A stretch of DNA of 64,000 nt, from NCBI RefSeq assembly GCF_014145635.1, contig NZ_JACHTC010000001.1:248001-312000 (forward strand), read 5' to 3'. This stretch comes from Myroides sp. WP-1 (GTDB lineage: Bacteria > Bacteroidota > Bacteroidia > Flavobacteriales > Flavobacteriaceae). The translations under genes were made by a program, and so were the position numbers. The notes below the pieces were generated by a model, which made no database searches, was not told the origin of the DNA, and saw only the letters and a list, made by a program, of their open reading frames with translations. Below, piece by piece: positions 19,739-28,250 of the stretch (the first letter of the stretch is position 1; each line of letters begins with the position of its first letter).

Positions 19739-20854
19739 ATGAATTTGTTTAAGCGATTAACCAATGAATTCATTGATATCATTGAATTCTTAGATCCAAC
19801 TCAAAATACAATTGTTCACCGTTTTGAACGTTTTCAAAATGAGATAAAGAACAATGCAAAGCTTATCGTTCGCGAAGGGCAAATGGCAGTATTCATCAAC
19901 GAAGGTCAATTGGCGGATGTTTTTCGTCCAGGTACATATACTTTAAATACGCAAAACCTGCCTATTTTAGCAACCCTAAAAGGCTGGAAATACGGATTTA
20001 ACAGTCCTTTTAAGGCAGAGGTATACTTTGTAAATACCAAGACTTTCATTGATCAACGTTGGGGAACTAAAAATCCAATTATTCTCAATGACAATCGTTT
20101 TGGTATGATTGAGGTACGTGCTTTTGGAACGTATACTTTTAAAATTTCAGATCCAGGGCAATTTATCAGAGAGATTGTCGGTACAACAGGAACTTTTACT
20201 ACAGAATTGATTACTGAACAATTGAGAAGCGTGATTGTTACGCGTTTTACGGACTCCATTGGTGAGGCTAATCTGCCTATTGAAAATTATGCAGCCAACC
20301 TCAATGAGTTATCATCTGCGATTTTCAACTATATGCGCGACGATTTTGGTGTGTATGGCATGGATGTAACTAAGTTCTTAATTGAAAATGTATCGATGCC
20401 TGAAGAGGTGAAGAAGGAAATTTTCGAATTAAGTCGTTTGAACCATATTGATTTGAATAAATTCACCCAAATGAAAGCAGCTAAGGCAATGGAAGCAGCT
20501 GCAAATAATCCTTCTGGAGTTGCAGGAGCAGGAGTGGGCATGGGGGCAGGTTTTGCGATGGCCAATCAATTTGGACAAGCAATGGCTCAAAATCAAGCTG
20601 CCGCTCAACCAACAGGAGCAACTACACCACCACCTTTACCAGGCACTGCAGTTGTTCAGTATTTTGTTGCTGTTAATGGACAACAAACAGGGCCGTTTGA
20701 CAGCAATACGCTGCAACAATTAGTAACGCAAGGGCAATTGAATCGCGATACGTTAGTGTGGAAAAACGGAATGAGTAATTGGGAAAAAGCAGGTGATCAG
20801 AGTGATTTGAATGCGCTGTGGGGTCAAACACCTCCACCATTGCCAACAATGTAG
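19739..20854 (+). CDS. SPFH-domain protein with C-terminal GYF_2 domain (YdjI-like)
   Basis: The 371-residue protein has an N-terminal SPFH/band-7 core (about 1-235) of the type often annotated as virion core protein (COG4260, Bacillus YdjI). An Ala/Gly-rich linker (about 250-290), a proline stretch, a GYF_2 module (about 305-360, with GPFDSNTLQQLV and the conserved W-NGMSNWEKA core) and a second PPPLP tail follow. GYF_2 modules bind proline-rich partners, so self or partner binding through the PPPLP motifs is plausible. It precedes a zinc-ribbon membrane protein, as in YdjG/YdjI pairs. Confidence 0.85.
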   Translation: MNLFKRLTNEFIDIIEFLDPTQNTIVHRFERFQNEIKNNAKLIVREGQMAVFINEGQLADVFRPGTYTLNTQNLPILATLKGWKYGFNSPFKAEVYFVNTKTFIDQRWGTKNPIILNDNRFGMIEVRAFGTYTFKISDPGQFIREIVGTTGTFTTELITEQLRSVIVTRFTDSIGEANLPIENYAANLNELSSAIFNYMRDDFGVYGMDVTKFLIENVSMPEEVKKEIFELSRLNHIDLNKFTQMKAAKAMEAAANNPSGVAGAGVGMGAGFAMANQFGQAMAQNQAAAQPTGATTPPPLPGTAVVQYFVAVNGQQTGPFDSNTLQQLVTQGQLNRDTLVWKNGMSNWEKAGDQSDLNALWGQTPPPLPTM

Positions 20855-20927
20855 TTTTAATAGACTTTGATTTATTAACCAAGGAAAGAGTATTCAATCA
20901 ATAAACTGTTTTTAATCTATTCAAACC

Positions 20928-22016
20928 GTGATATCGGAAGAAAATAAACACAATATAGCAGAAGCAAGTTCTTGTAATTCTTGTGGTGCATCTATGACGT
21001 ATAAGCCAGGATCTCAAATGCTTGTTTGCGACTACTGTGGTAGTACAAAGAAAATAGAAACTGGAGGTGCTAGTATTAATGAACGAGATTTTCTCAGTTT
21101 TATGCAAAACTATGAGAAAGAGAGTTTTACCACGACAAAAGTAGTTGAGTGTTATACTTGTCATGCAAAAACAACAATCAATGAACATCTAAAGTCTATG
21201 AGTTGCCCGTATTGTTCGAGTCCTTTGGTAGAAAAGAACATACATGAAGAGCGTTATATTAAACCCGAATATATTGCGCCTTTTATCGTAGATAAAGGTC
21301 AAGTGGCTCATTTATTACACGGTTGGATCAAAGGGTTATGGTTTGCTCCAAATAAAATCCAGCGCGGACTGTTTTCTCCGGAGAATCTCAAAGGCGTCTA
21401 TGTACCCTTTTGGACGTATGACATGCAAACGTATACGCAATATAGTGGAGAAAGAGGAGATGCCTACTACGTCACAGTTGGCAGCGGAGAAAATAAAAGA
21501 AGAGAGCGTCGTATTTCTTGGAAAAATGTACAAGGAACGGTCTCTTATTTCTACGATGATCTTTTAATTTCTGGAAATAAAACCCTGAAAGCTGATTTGC
21601 TTCAATCAATTTCATCTAGTTGGAATCCCAAGGCTATTCAGCCGATAAAAGAGGATTATTTAAAGGGCTTTATTACAGAAAAATATCAAATTGATATCAA
21701 AGAAGCATATGATCAAGCCAGAAATATCGTCTATCAACACGAAAGAGAACGTGTACGTAGAGCTATTGGCGGTGATCAACAACGCATCCATCGCACAGAT
21801 ACGGATTTATCTCAGATTACCTTTAAACATATTCTTTTACCTCTCTATGTCAGTACGTTTACTTATAGAAATAAAAAATATACCTACTATGTCAATGGTG
21901 TAACGGGAAAAGTTAGTGGGGAACAGCCTTATAGTGCTTGGAAAATTGGCTGTACAACAGTTCTGGTTATTCTTGTGCTAATTCTCTTTATTTATTTCAT
22001 TTCAAATAGCAAGTAA
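20928..22016 (+). CDS. Zinc-ribbon membrane protein (YdjG-like), GTG start
   Basis: The 362-residue protein has two N-terminal zinc ribbons (C16/C19 with C34/C37; C75/C78 with C93/C96), a long middle domain and one C-terminal transmembrane helix (about 338-358). The zinc region causes frequent annotation as replication restart helicase-like, but no helicase motif is present. GTG at 20928 is chosen because no ATG lies between the upstream gene and the first zinc cysteine. It follows the SPFH gene by 73 bases and probably acts with it at the membrane. Confidence 0.8.
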   Translation: MISEENKHNIAEASSCNSCGASMTYKPGSQMLVCDYCGSTKKIETGGASINERDFLSFMQNYEKESFTTTKVVECYTCHAKTTINEHLKSMSCPYCSSPLVEKNIHEERYIKPEYIAPFIVDKGQVAHLLHGWIKGLWFAPNKIQRGLFSPENLKGVYVPFWTYDMQTYTQYSGERGDAYYVTVGSGENKRRERRISWKNVQGTVSYFYDDLLISGNKTLKADLLQSISSSWNPKAIQPIKEDYLKGFITEKYQIDIKEAYDQARNIVYQHERERVRRAIGGDQQRIHRTDTDLSQITFKHILLPLYVSTFTYRNKKYTYYVNGVTGKVSGEQPYSAWKIGCTTVLVILVLILFIYFISNSK

Positions 22017-22027
22017 TTTATATAAAT

Positions 22028-22065
22028 CACGGAGCATGAAGAGTATATACTCTTCATGCTCCGTG
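22028..22065 (+). terminator. Perfect 38-base palindrome after the zinc-ribbon gene
   Basis: The two 19-base halves are exact reverse complements, starting 12 bases after the stop codon. The GC-rich outer stem with a tiny loop is a strong hairpin. No T-run follows, so it may terminate, stabilise the 3' end, or bind a protein. Confidence 0.55.
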
Positions 22066-22111
22066 TATTGTAATATTTAATTTAAACGAATCAAATTTAC
22101 CACAATCTCCA

Positions 22112-22744
22112 ATGAAAGTTAAGTTACTCCTTCTTGTTGTTTTTTTGTTGATTACTGGGGCTTTATCAGCTCAAATTCAAACTTCTACTTATTTTCCAGC
22201 AGACAAAAAGTACAGGGAGTTTATTGATGAAACGGGTAATCCATTACCTGGAAATCCAGTGATGATTATTCAATCGTTTGTGCCTAATTACGGTAGTTAT
22301 GTTTGGTATCTCAATGAAAATAGAGCAAAAAAATCCTCTTTTTTAGATGCTGATCCAAAAGATTTATTTGGTGGAATTTACCTTGAAGATCACGGTGGAT
22401 TACTGGAGCAAATTACCTTCAAAGATTTTGCACAAGGTTTAGCTCAACCTATATATTTACTTTCTTTTTGTCAAGTAACTGATGCAGACCACAATGGTTT
22501 TCCAGAGTTTTATTTAACCTATTTTGAGGAGTCAGACGGCTTAGATGCTAAGCCCTTAAAAGTTCTTGTCTATACTCAAAATAAGGATAAAAAAATTGTA
22601 AAGGCAAAGCTTACGGGATGGATTGCCTATCAAGAAGAAGATTCTTATCGAGAGGAAGAGGATGCGAATTTTAAGCAATTGTCACAAGCTATTCGCCTAA
22701 ACGCACAAAAGCTCTTAAAGAGCGCACAACAAACGCTTAATTAA
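22112..22744 (+). CDS. Secreted hypothetical protein
   Basis: The 210-residue protein has a signal peptide (about 1-20, ending LSAQ). The mature part carries a DADHNGFPEFYL segment like the calcium-loop motifs of VCBS/FG-GAP proteins, but only once. The C-terminus is helical. It is probably periplasmic or surface-exposed. No family is assigned. It stands between the palindrome and the HPP-family gene. Confidence 0.65.
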   Translation: MKVKLLLLVVFLLITGALSAQIQTSTYFPADKKYREFIDETGNPLPGNPVMIIQSFVPNYGSYVWYLNENRAKKSSFLDADPKDLFGGIYLEDHGGLLEQITFKDFAQGLAQPIYLLSFCQVTDADHNGFPEFYLTYFEESDGLDAKPLKVLVYTQNKDKKIVKAKLTGWIAYQEEDSYREEEDANFKQLSQAIRLNAQKLLKSAQQTLN

Positions 22745-22792
22745 GAAAAGGATATTATTCAGTAAAAAAGTACACATTAGATCATGTAATTT

Positions 22793-22824
22793 TTGATTTT
22801 CCATTTTGAGATGCACTATATTTG
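22793..22824 (+). promoter_or_regulatory. Bacteroidota-type promoter of the HPP-family gene
   Basis: TTG (22793-22795) and TATATTTG (22817-22824) are separated by 21 bases. The start codon follows 21 bases downstream. Confidence 0.65.
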
Positions 22825-22845
22825 CATGCCTAAAAAATCAAATTC

Positions 22846-23427
22846 ATGTCACTGAAAAAGAATAAAGTGTACCGTAGAACACGATATTTGCTGTACAAAG
22901 AAACCTTAGTGGATTTTAAAGAACACTGTTGGGCCTTTATTGGTTCTTTTATTGGTTTAGGAACGATTTGTTACTTGCATTTTGAGACTTTCAACCACTA
23001 TGATTTAACGCTCTTAATTGGTTCTTTTGGAGCAAGTTGTGTTTTAATTTATGGGGCTATTGGAAGTCCACTAGCTCAGCCTAAAAATTTATTCTTCGGA
23101 CATTTAATTTCTGCAATTATTGGTGTTACAATATATAAACTTCTTGGAGACTATATTTGGGTTGCAGCCCCTTTAGCGGTTTCTTTATCTATTATTGGTA
23201 TGCAAATGGCCAAATCGTTACACCCGCCGGGAGGTGCTACTGCGTTAATTGCAGTAACAGGAGGGAGTACAATAACAAATCTTGGTTATAGCTATGTATT
23301 TTCTCCTGTACTAACAGGGGTAACAATCTTATTTATAGCCGCCCTCATTTTTAATAATATTCCGCATAAGCGTCAATATCCCGTAAAATCTTTTATTCGC
23401 TTCCACAAGCGAAATAAATTACAATAA
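22846..23427 (+). CDS. HPP family membrane protein
   Basis: The 193-residue protein has about four to five transmembrane helices and the family-defining motif HPPGGATA at 126-133. Cyanobacterial and plastid HPP proteins have been linked to nitrite transport; in heterotrophic flavobacteria the substrate is unknown. It is a monocistronic unit with a strong promoter and terminator. Whether it has any link to the nitrogen (urea) locus downstream is unknown. Confidence 0.88.
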   Translation: MSLKKNKVYRRTRYLLYKETLVDFKEHCWAFIGSFIGLGTICYLHFETFNHYDLTLLIGSFGASCVLIYGAIGSPLAQPKNLFFGHLISAIIGVTIYKLLGDYIWVAAPLAVSLSIIGMQMAKSLHPPGGATALIAVTGGSTITNLGYSYVFSPVLTGVTILFIAALIFNNIPHKRQYPVKSFIRFHKRNKLQ

Positions 23428-23433
23428 AAGCTT

Positions 23434-23472
23434 ATAAACGCCCCATCTAACATCAGGTGGGGCGTTTATTTA
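23434..23472 (+). terminator. Terminator of the HPP-family gene
   Basis: The twelve-base stem ATAAACGCCCCA/TGGGGCGTTTAT (23434-23445 with 23458-23469) is GC-rich and T-flanked. Confidence 0.85.
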
Positions 23473-23921
23473 TCACTGCTTTGGTCATTCTACCAGTTTG
23501 TTTAATGGCCCTACTGCAATTAAACAACTAAGCAATTGAATTTTATCCACAAAAGAAAGATAAATCCCTTATTTATGGTAGAAAATTCAAGATTTGTGCT
23601 ATTTTATATAAACTACTCTTTTTACTTTTGTGCCGTTAAAAGGATCAATATGATTGATAGTTAAAGCATTTTTAATTATTTCAAGGTGATTATTCAAATG
23701 CATATTTCTTTAATGTGTTTTGTCAAGAAAAGTGAAAGTAGGAGAATCTTAATTCACAAACTGTACTGACGTAATCAACCTTAATCAATACACTACTAAG
23801 ATGTAGTTTACTTGTAATGAATTCCTTCAAATTCTCAAGTAAACGAAAAGAAGTACAGCTAAAAAGTGTAGATTCCTTTTGGAGTTAGATAAGAATAAGT
23901 ATAGAGTAAAGACCGTAAGCG
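23473..23921 (+). other. Long leader region of the nickel operon
   Basis: This stretch of about 450 bases holds the boxed promoter at 23587-23630 and then about 285 bases of untranslated leader. In the leader GTTTACTTG (23806-23814) and CAAGTAAAC (23836-23844) form a nine-base inverted repeat with a 21-base loop. No small gene or known riboswitch was recognised. Confidence 0.5.
23587..23630 (+). promoter_or_regulatory. Nickel-operon promoter with an 18-base box shared with urease
   Basis: The box TCAAGATTTGTGCTATTT (23587-23604) starts 36 bases upstream of the -7 element TACTTTTG (23623-23630). No TTG stands at the normal -33 distance, so the box probably takes its place as an activator site. 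The same box with the same spacing occurs at 31741-31784. Confidence 0.7.
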
Positions 23922-24266
23922 ATGCATGAATTGTCAATCGTGAAGGATATTTTTGCTACACTGGAAGAGCATTACAAAGCTAAGGTAGAAGATATCCAAA
24001 AAGTAGAAATTACAGCAGGGTTGTTGTCGAATGTACAACCTGTTTTAATACAAAATGCCTTTGATGCTTTTATTACAGAGCATCAAATGTACAAGCATAT
24101 GGAATTAGAGGTTGTTGTACAAGATATTTTGGCGCATTGTACCAGCTGTAATCGAGATTTTAAGGTGGAGTACCACCGGTTTGTCTGTTCCTGTGGAACA
24201 CCTTCTACAACAATTGTACAAGGCAATGAACTCTATATTTCAAAAGTAATAGTACGAACAACTTAA
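23922..24266 (+). CDS. hypA: Nickel metallochaperone HypA
   Basis: The 114-residue protein starts with the MHELSI motif, whose His2 is a nickel ligand in known HypA proteins. The zinc site has C73-x-x-C76, but the second pair is C89-x-C91 rather than the usual CxxC. In hydrogenase producers HypA hands nickel to the large subunit, and in Helicobacter it also serves urease. No hydrogenase gene is in the window, and the gene opens an operon of nickel-handling genes next to urease, so urease maturation is the likely role. Confidence 0.9.
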   Translation: MHELSIVKDIFATLEEHYKAKVEDIQKVEITAGLLSNVQPVLIQNAFDAFITEHQMYKHMELEVVVQDILAHCTSCNRDFKVEYHRFVCSCGTPSTTIVQGNELYISKVIVRTT

Positions 24267-24276
24267 AAAAACACGT

Positions 24277-24984
24277 ATGGCATCAAATCCAAAGAGTTTA
24301 GGTAATCGCGTGGGTTCCTTACAATGTGATAACACGACATTACATTTATTAAAAGCCAATGATTTTGTGGCGAAAGCAATTAGAGAACGTCTAAAGGACA
24401 TTTGTGTAATTAATGTTTGTTCTTCCCCCGGATCTGGCAAGACCACTCTGATGCAAGAGACGGGAAAGCGTTTGGGAAAAGAGTTAAATATTGCTGTTTT
24501 AGTTGGAGATCCGGAAACAGATCGCGATGCAGCTCGTATGAAAGAAGTAGGATTAAATGCTCTTCAAATTGTTACGGGTGGCATGTGTCATATTGAAGCT
24601 CAAATGATTCTTCAGGCTTTAGATCATATTGATTTAGAAGGAGTTGATTTGTTGTTTATTGAAAATGTAGGGAATCTATTATGTCCTTCTGCATTTGATT
24701 TAGGCGAGGATTATCGCGTAACCTTACTTGCTACAACAGAAGGCGATGATAAACCTAAAAAATATCCGCGCATGTTCTTGACCAGTGAGTTAATGTTAGT
24801 TTCAAAAGCTGATCTATTACCTTATGTTCCTTTTACTGTAGAAAATGTAACGCAAGATGCTAGAGAAGTTAACCCTAATATTGAGGTATTGACTATTAGT
24901 ACCTTGAATGGAGAAGGCATTGATGCTTGGTGTAACTGGTTAAAAGAACGAGTGAAAGCAAAAAAAGCAAACATCGGACAATAG
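24277..24984 (+). CDS. hypB: Nickel incorporation GTPase HypB
   Basis: The 235-residue G3E-family GTPase has the P-loop SSPGSGKTT (about 49-57) and the switch segment GDPETDRDAAR. It also has the metal-site motif GGMCHIEA, ENVGNLLCPSAFDLGE, and the EGDDKPKKYP stretch, all diagnostic of HypB. No N-terminal His-rich tail is present. It lies 10 bases after hypA. With HypA it loads nickel in a GTP-dependent way, here probably toward UreE/UreG. Confidence 0.93.
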   Translation: MASNPKSLGNRVGSLQCDNTTLHLLKANDFVAKAIRERLKDICVINVCSSPGSGKTTLMQETGKRLGKELNIAVLVGDPETDRDAARMKEVGLNALQIVTGGMCHIEAQMILQALDHIDLEGVDLLFIENVGNLLCPSAFDLGEDYRVTLLATTEGDDKPKKYPRMFLTSELMLVSKADLLPYVPFTVENVTQDAREVNPNIEVLTISTLNGEGIDAWCNWLKERVKAKKANIGQ

Positions 24985-24990
24985 GTAACC

Positions 24991-25449
24991 ATGCAGCAAG
25001 TAATTTACATTGATGCTGTCCAACCTCAAGATACGCGCATCACAGGTGTTGATCTATTGGAAATCGAATGGTTCGAAATAGAAAAACACTTGTTTAAACG
25101 CTCAACTCTTGGAGAGAAGGTTATTCATTTAGAACGAGAATCAAATCGCGATTGGCAACAGGGTGATGCACTATATTCCAATGGGAAATTAATTGCTCAA
25201 CTTGAGATAAAACCTGCATTAGCGATTCAGTTTACCTCAGATAGTGGAGAAGAAATAGCTGATTTTTCATTTTACATTGGCAATCGACATTTACCTGTAT
25301 TTATAGCAAAGGAGGGTGAACATCTTTTAGTGCCTTATGATGGAAATCTATACGAACAATTACTCGCTAAATTCCCCACTCAAATTACTTTAGAAAAAAA
25401 ACAATTACTAGCGTGCATGCTTTTGAAAAAGAAGTATAGCAAACCCTAA
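24991..25449 (+). CDS. UreE-like nickel metallochaperone, second copy
   Basis: The 152-residue protein is a paralogue of the UreE at 34630. Both share the IEW segment, a central GD turn, and the motif G-N-x-H-[LV]-P with the metal-binding His at residue 100 in both copies, followed by a PYxxxxY pattern. It has no His-rich C-terminal tail; the tail is Lys-rich instead. It lies 6 bases after hypB, suggesting a HypAB-specific nickel relay. It could have diverged to another metal, but the key His is kept. Confidence 0.75.
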   Translation: MQQVIYIDAVQPQDTRITGVDLLEIEWFEIEKHLFKRSTLGEKVIHLERESNRDWQQGDALYSNGKLIAQLEIKPALAIQFTSDSGEEIADFSFYIGNRHLPVFIAKEGEHLLVPYDGNLYEQLLAKFPTQITLEKKQLLACMLLKKKYSKP

Positions 25450-25459
25450 TTTCCCCTGT

Positions 25460-26458
25460 ATGAAAGCAAAATATTTAGTTTCTATTTTCTTGTTTATTAG
25501 CCTTTTGCAAGCTTGTAAGCAAAATACAAGTTCTAGTGTAACTACCCCCTCAGATACTGCTGTTCAAGCCACAGATAGTCGAGGTAAGCTAATTACTTTA
25601 GCAAAACCCGCCACCCGTGTCATTGCACTATATGAAGCTTTAGTTGATGATGTTTTTATGTTAGATGCACAAGATAAGCTAGTTGGCATTCCACAGCAGA
25701 TTTACTTAAATGAAGATACCTATGCCTTCTTGTCTACTTTAGATCATCGCATGGCTAAAAAAGAAATCGCGACACCAACCTTTGGTGGTGGTTCATCTAA
25801 TGTGGAGTCTATTGTGAGTTTACAACCGGATTTGGTTCTTACTTTTAATCAAGATGCAGATGCTGTAGCACAGTTAGAAAACTTAGGTATTGCTGTTTAC
25901 ACCATTGCAAGCGAAGATGCTGCCGGAATTATCCGCGAACTAGAAGGAATAGGGGTATTACTTGGAAAAGAAGAGAGAGCTAAAAGTATTACCGCCTATA
26001 TTCAAAAGGAAATAGCAACAATGAACGCCACAAAGATTGACAATCCAAAGAAAGTATACTATGCTTGGTCTAAAGGACGTGTTCTCTCTACTTCTGGTAA
26101 AGGAACATTAATGGATAGTGCTATTACACTTTCGGGAGCTATCAATGCTTGTCCGTTAGAAATGCAAGCCCCGAATATTGGTGCGGAAATGTTGTACAAG
26201 TGGAACCCAGATCTTATTCTCTTGTGGAATTCAGATGAAAGCGATGTTTACGGACTAAGTGAATTAGCTAATTTACCAGCAGTAGTCAACAAGCAAGTCA
26301 AGGTAATGAAACCTTCTTTTTTATATGATCCTCATACGGTAAAATTTTTGCTATTTGCTAAACAAGTCCGACAGTGGAGTTATCCGACATACACAGCAAA
26401 AGCTTTAGAAGCCGATCTGATGGAAGCTATGCAAAAGCTATATGTTACTAAAAAGTAG
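25460..26458 (+). CDS. Periplasmic metal-chelate binding lipoprotein (BtuF/FecB type)
   Basis: The 332-residue protein has lipobox LQAC (Cys19) and two lobes typical of helical-backbone binding proteins (residues about 40-330, with VESIVSLQPDLVLTF as a family segment). Such proteins bind B12, ferric siderophores or nickel chelates. Ten bases separate it from the UreE-like gene, so nickel, free or chelated, is the likely ligand. B12 or iron cannot be excluded from sequence alone. Confidence 0.85.
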   Translation: MKAKYLVSIFLFISLLQACKQNTSSSVTTPSDTAVQATDSRGKLITLAKPATRVIALYEALVDDVFMLDAQDKLVGIPQQIYLNEDTYAFLSTLDHRMAKKEIATPTFGGGSSNVESIVSLQPDLVLTFNQDADAVAQLENLGIAVYTIASEDAAGIIRELEGIGVLLGKEERAKSITAYIQKEIATMNATKIDNPKKVYYAWSKGRVLSTSGKGTLMDSAITLSGAINACPLEMQAPNIGAEMLYKWNPDLILLWNSDESDVYGLSELANLPAVVNKQVKVMKPSFLYDPHTVKFLLFAKQVRQWSYPTYTAKALEADLMEAMQKLYVTKK

Positions 26459-26460
26459 TT

Positions 26461-27471
26461 ATGGAACAGAAGATAAAAGTGCGGTTTAAAATTACCTTGT
26501 TGTGGGTGGTTCCCCTTATATTGCTTCTTGGATCCTTGCTATTGGGAACAACAGCAAATCTCACTCCAACAGAATTAGTTCATTATATTGCACAAGTTTT
26601 TACTGATGTAGAACACACAACAGATCCAATCCAAACTATTTTATGGAAAGTGAGACTGCCTCGCATTATCTTAACTTTTTTAGTAGGAGCGGCTTTGGCT
26701 GCATCTGGTGGGGTATTACAAGCTATTTTTAGAAATCCTATCGTCGATCCTTTTACCTTGGGCATTTCCTCTGGTTCGGCTTTTGGTGCTGCCTTAGCGA
26801 TGTTGTTTCCCTTTATCTCTGTTAACCTATCTGCTTTTGTTTTTGGAGTTTGTGCGGTACTCTTGACTTATATAGTTTCCTATGCTGGTCAACAAACATC
26901 TATCGTAAGCATGGTACTAGCGGGAATTATCGTTTCGGGGGTATTTACAGCCTTGCTAACTTTATTACAATATTTAAGTGATCCCTATAAATTACAAGCT
27001 ATCGTGCAATGGACGATGGGTAATTTACACACCGCATCTTGGGCAAAAGTACAAACTGCCGCTGGGCCAATCTTAGTTGGGTTAGTTGTTATTTTGCTTT
27101 TGCGATGGAAGTTAAACCTTTTAGCTTTAGGAGATAACGAAGCCTTAGCTGTTGGGGTAAACCCTAAATATTTAAAACTAATTCTCATTGGCGTAGCCAC
27201 CATGATTACAGCTTCTGCAGTGGCAGCTGTTGGTGTAATTAGTTTGTTTGGTTTAATTGTTCCTCATATGAGTCGAATGATTTTTGGTCCCAATAACACC
27301 ATAGGAGTATGGGCCAATATAAGTATAGGCGGTTCCTTTTTGCTGCTCATTGACGATTTTTCACGTTCAGTTATGCCATTTGAGATTCCCGTTGGCGTAT
27401 TTACTATGTTAATCGGGGCTCCAATCTTTATTTATCTAATGAAAAAGAGTTTTACTCCATGGAACGCTTAA
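26461..27471 (+). CDS. FecCD-family ABC transporter permease
   Basis: The 336-residue inner-membrane protein shows about ten hydrophobic segments and the FecCD signatures VRLPRI, FRNPIVDPFTLGISSGSAFGA and GLIVPHMSRM. It forms the channel for the binding protein encoded two bases upstream and overlaps the ATPase gene by 13 bases. In this operon it is probably a nickel or nickel-chelate importer. Confidence 0.92.
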   Translation: MEQKIKVRFKITLLWVVPLILLLGSLLLGTTANLTPTELVHYIAQVFTDVEHTTDPIQTILWKVRLPRIILTFLVGAALAASGGVLQAIFRNPIVDPFTLGISSGSAFGAALAMLFPFISVNLSAFVFGVCAVLLTYIVSYAGQQTSIVSMVLAGIIVSGVFTALLTLLQYLSDPYKLQAIVQWTMGNLHTASWAKVQTAAGPILVGLVVILLLRWKLNLLALGDNEALAVGVNPKYLKLILIGVATMITASAVAAVGVISLFGLIVPHMSRMIFGPNNTIGVWANISIGGSFLLLIDDFSRSVMPFEIPVGVFTMLIGAPIFIYLMKKSFTPWNA

Positions 27472-28250
27472 AAGATTTTATTCGCTTACAAAAAGTATCA
27501 TTTGCCTACGATAAGAATAATAAGCAATTGGTTTTAAATCAGGTAAATGCTTCCTTTGAAAAAGGAAAACTATCCATCATTTTAGGTAGAAATGGCAGTG
27601 GAAAGTCTACCATGTTTACTATTTTGGCTGGTTTAGAAAAGAAGTATGAAGGAGAAATATACATTGATGGTTTATCGCGTAAAGAAACTAAAACACCGTC
27701 CATTCGGCTTGGTTTTCTAAATCAATTTCATCAAACCACTTTTCCCTTTACTGTTAGGGAGGTAATCTTAACAGGGCGAGCGTCATTCTCCTCTTTTAAG
27801 CCTTCTACAGAAGATCAGAGAGAAGTAGAGGCAATTATTGCTCGTTTTGATCTATCACACCTCATAGATAAACCTTATACCGCATTATCAGGTGGAGAAC
27901 GTCAGCTGGTTTTACTCTGTAGGGTTTTAGTCCAAAAACCGGATATACTCATGCTAGATGAACCGACAAATCACTTGGATTTACATTATCAGGTAGCAGT
28001 GCTACAATGCATCAAACAACTAGCAAACGAAGGAACTACTGTTCTTTGTGTTATGCATGATCCCAATCTCGCTTTTATGTATGGAGAGCGTTTTTATGTT
28101 ATGCAAAACAACAAACTCGTTGATATACAAGCACTCTCGAGTAATGAAGTACATTCTCTATTAGAAGAAACGTATCAACTGCCTTTACATCTTCTTGATA
28201 ATCAAGGAAAACGAATGTTTATGCCTTTAATTCAATACAATCATGTCTGA
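27459..28250 (+). CDS. ABC transporter ATP-binding protein (FepC/FhuC type)
   Basis: The 263-residue ATPase has Walker A GRNGSGKST (43-51), signature LSGGERQ (about 146-152), Walker B with LMLDEPTNHLD (about 164-174) and a downstream H-loop (MHDPN). It pairs with the FecCD permease; the genes overlap by 13 bases. Its 3' end overlaps the GNAT gene by 8 bases, so transcription and translation are coupled. Confidence 0.92.
   Translation: MERLKDFIRLQKVSFAYDKNNKQLVLNQVNASFEKGKLSIILGRNGSGKSTMFTILAGLEKKYEGEIYIDGLSRKETKTPSIRLGFLNQFHQTTFPFTVREVILTGRASFSSFKPSTEDQREVEAIIARFDLSHLIDKPYTALSGGERQLVLLCRVLVQKPDILMLDEPTNHLDLHYQVAVLQCIKQLANEGTTVLCVMHDPNLAFMYGERFYVMQNNKLVDIQALSSNEVHSLLEETYQLPLHLLDNQGKRMFMPLIQYNHV

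Noticed and set aside
19739..20854. Viral gene because of the common label virion core protein
   Set aside because: The SPFH core and GYF_2 domain are cellular, and no phage genes surround it.
20928..22016. PriA-type replication restart helicase
   Set aside because: Only zinc ribbons are shared; Walker and helicase motifs are absent and a C-terminal membrane helix is present.
23922..24984. Part of a hydrogenase maturation cluster
   Set aside because: No hypC, D, E, F or hydrogenase subunit gene is seen; the neighbours are nickel import and urease genes.
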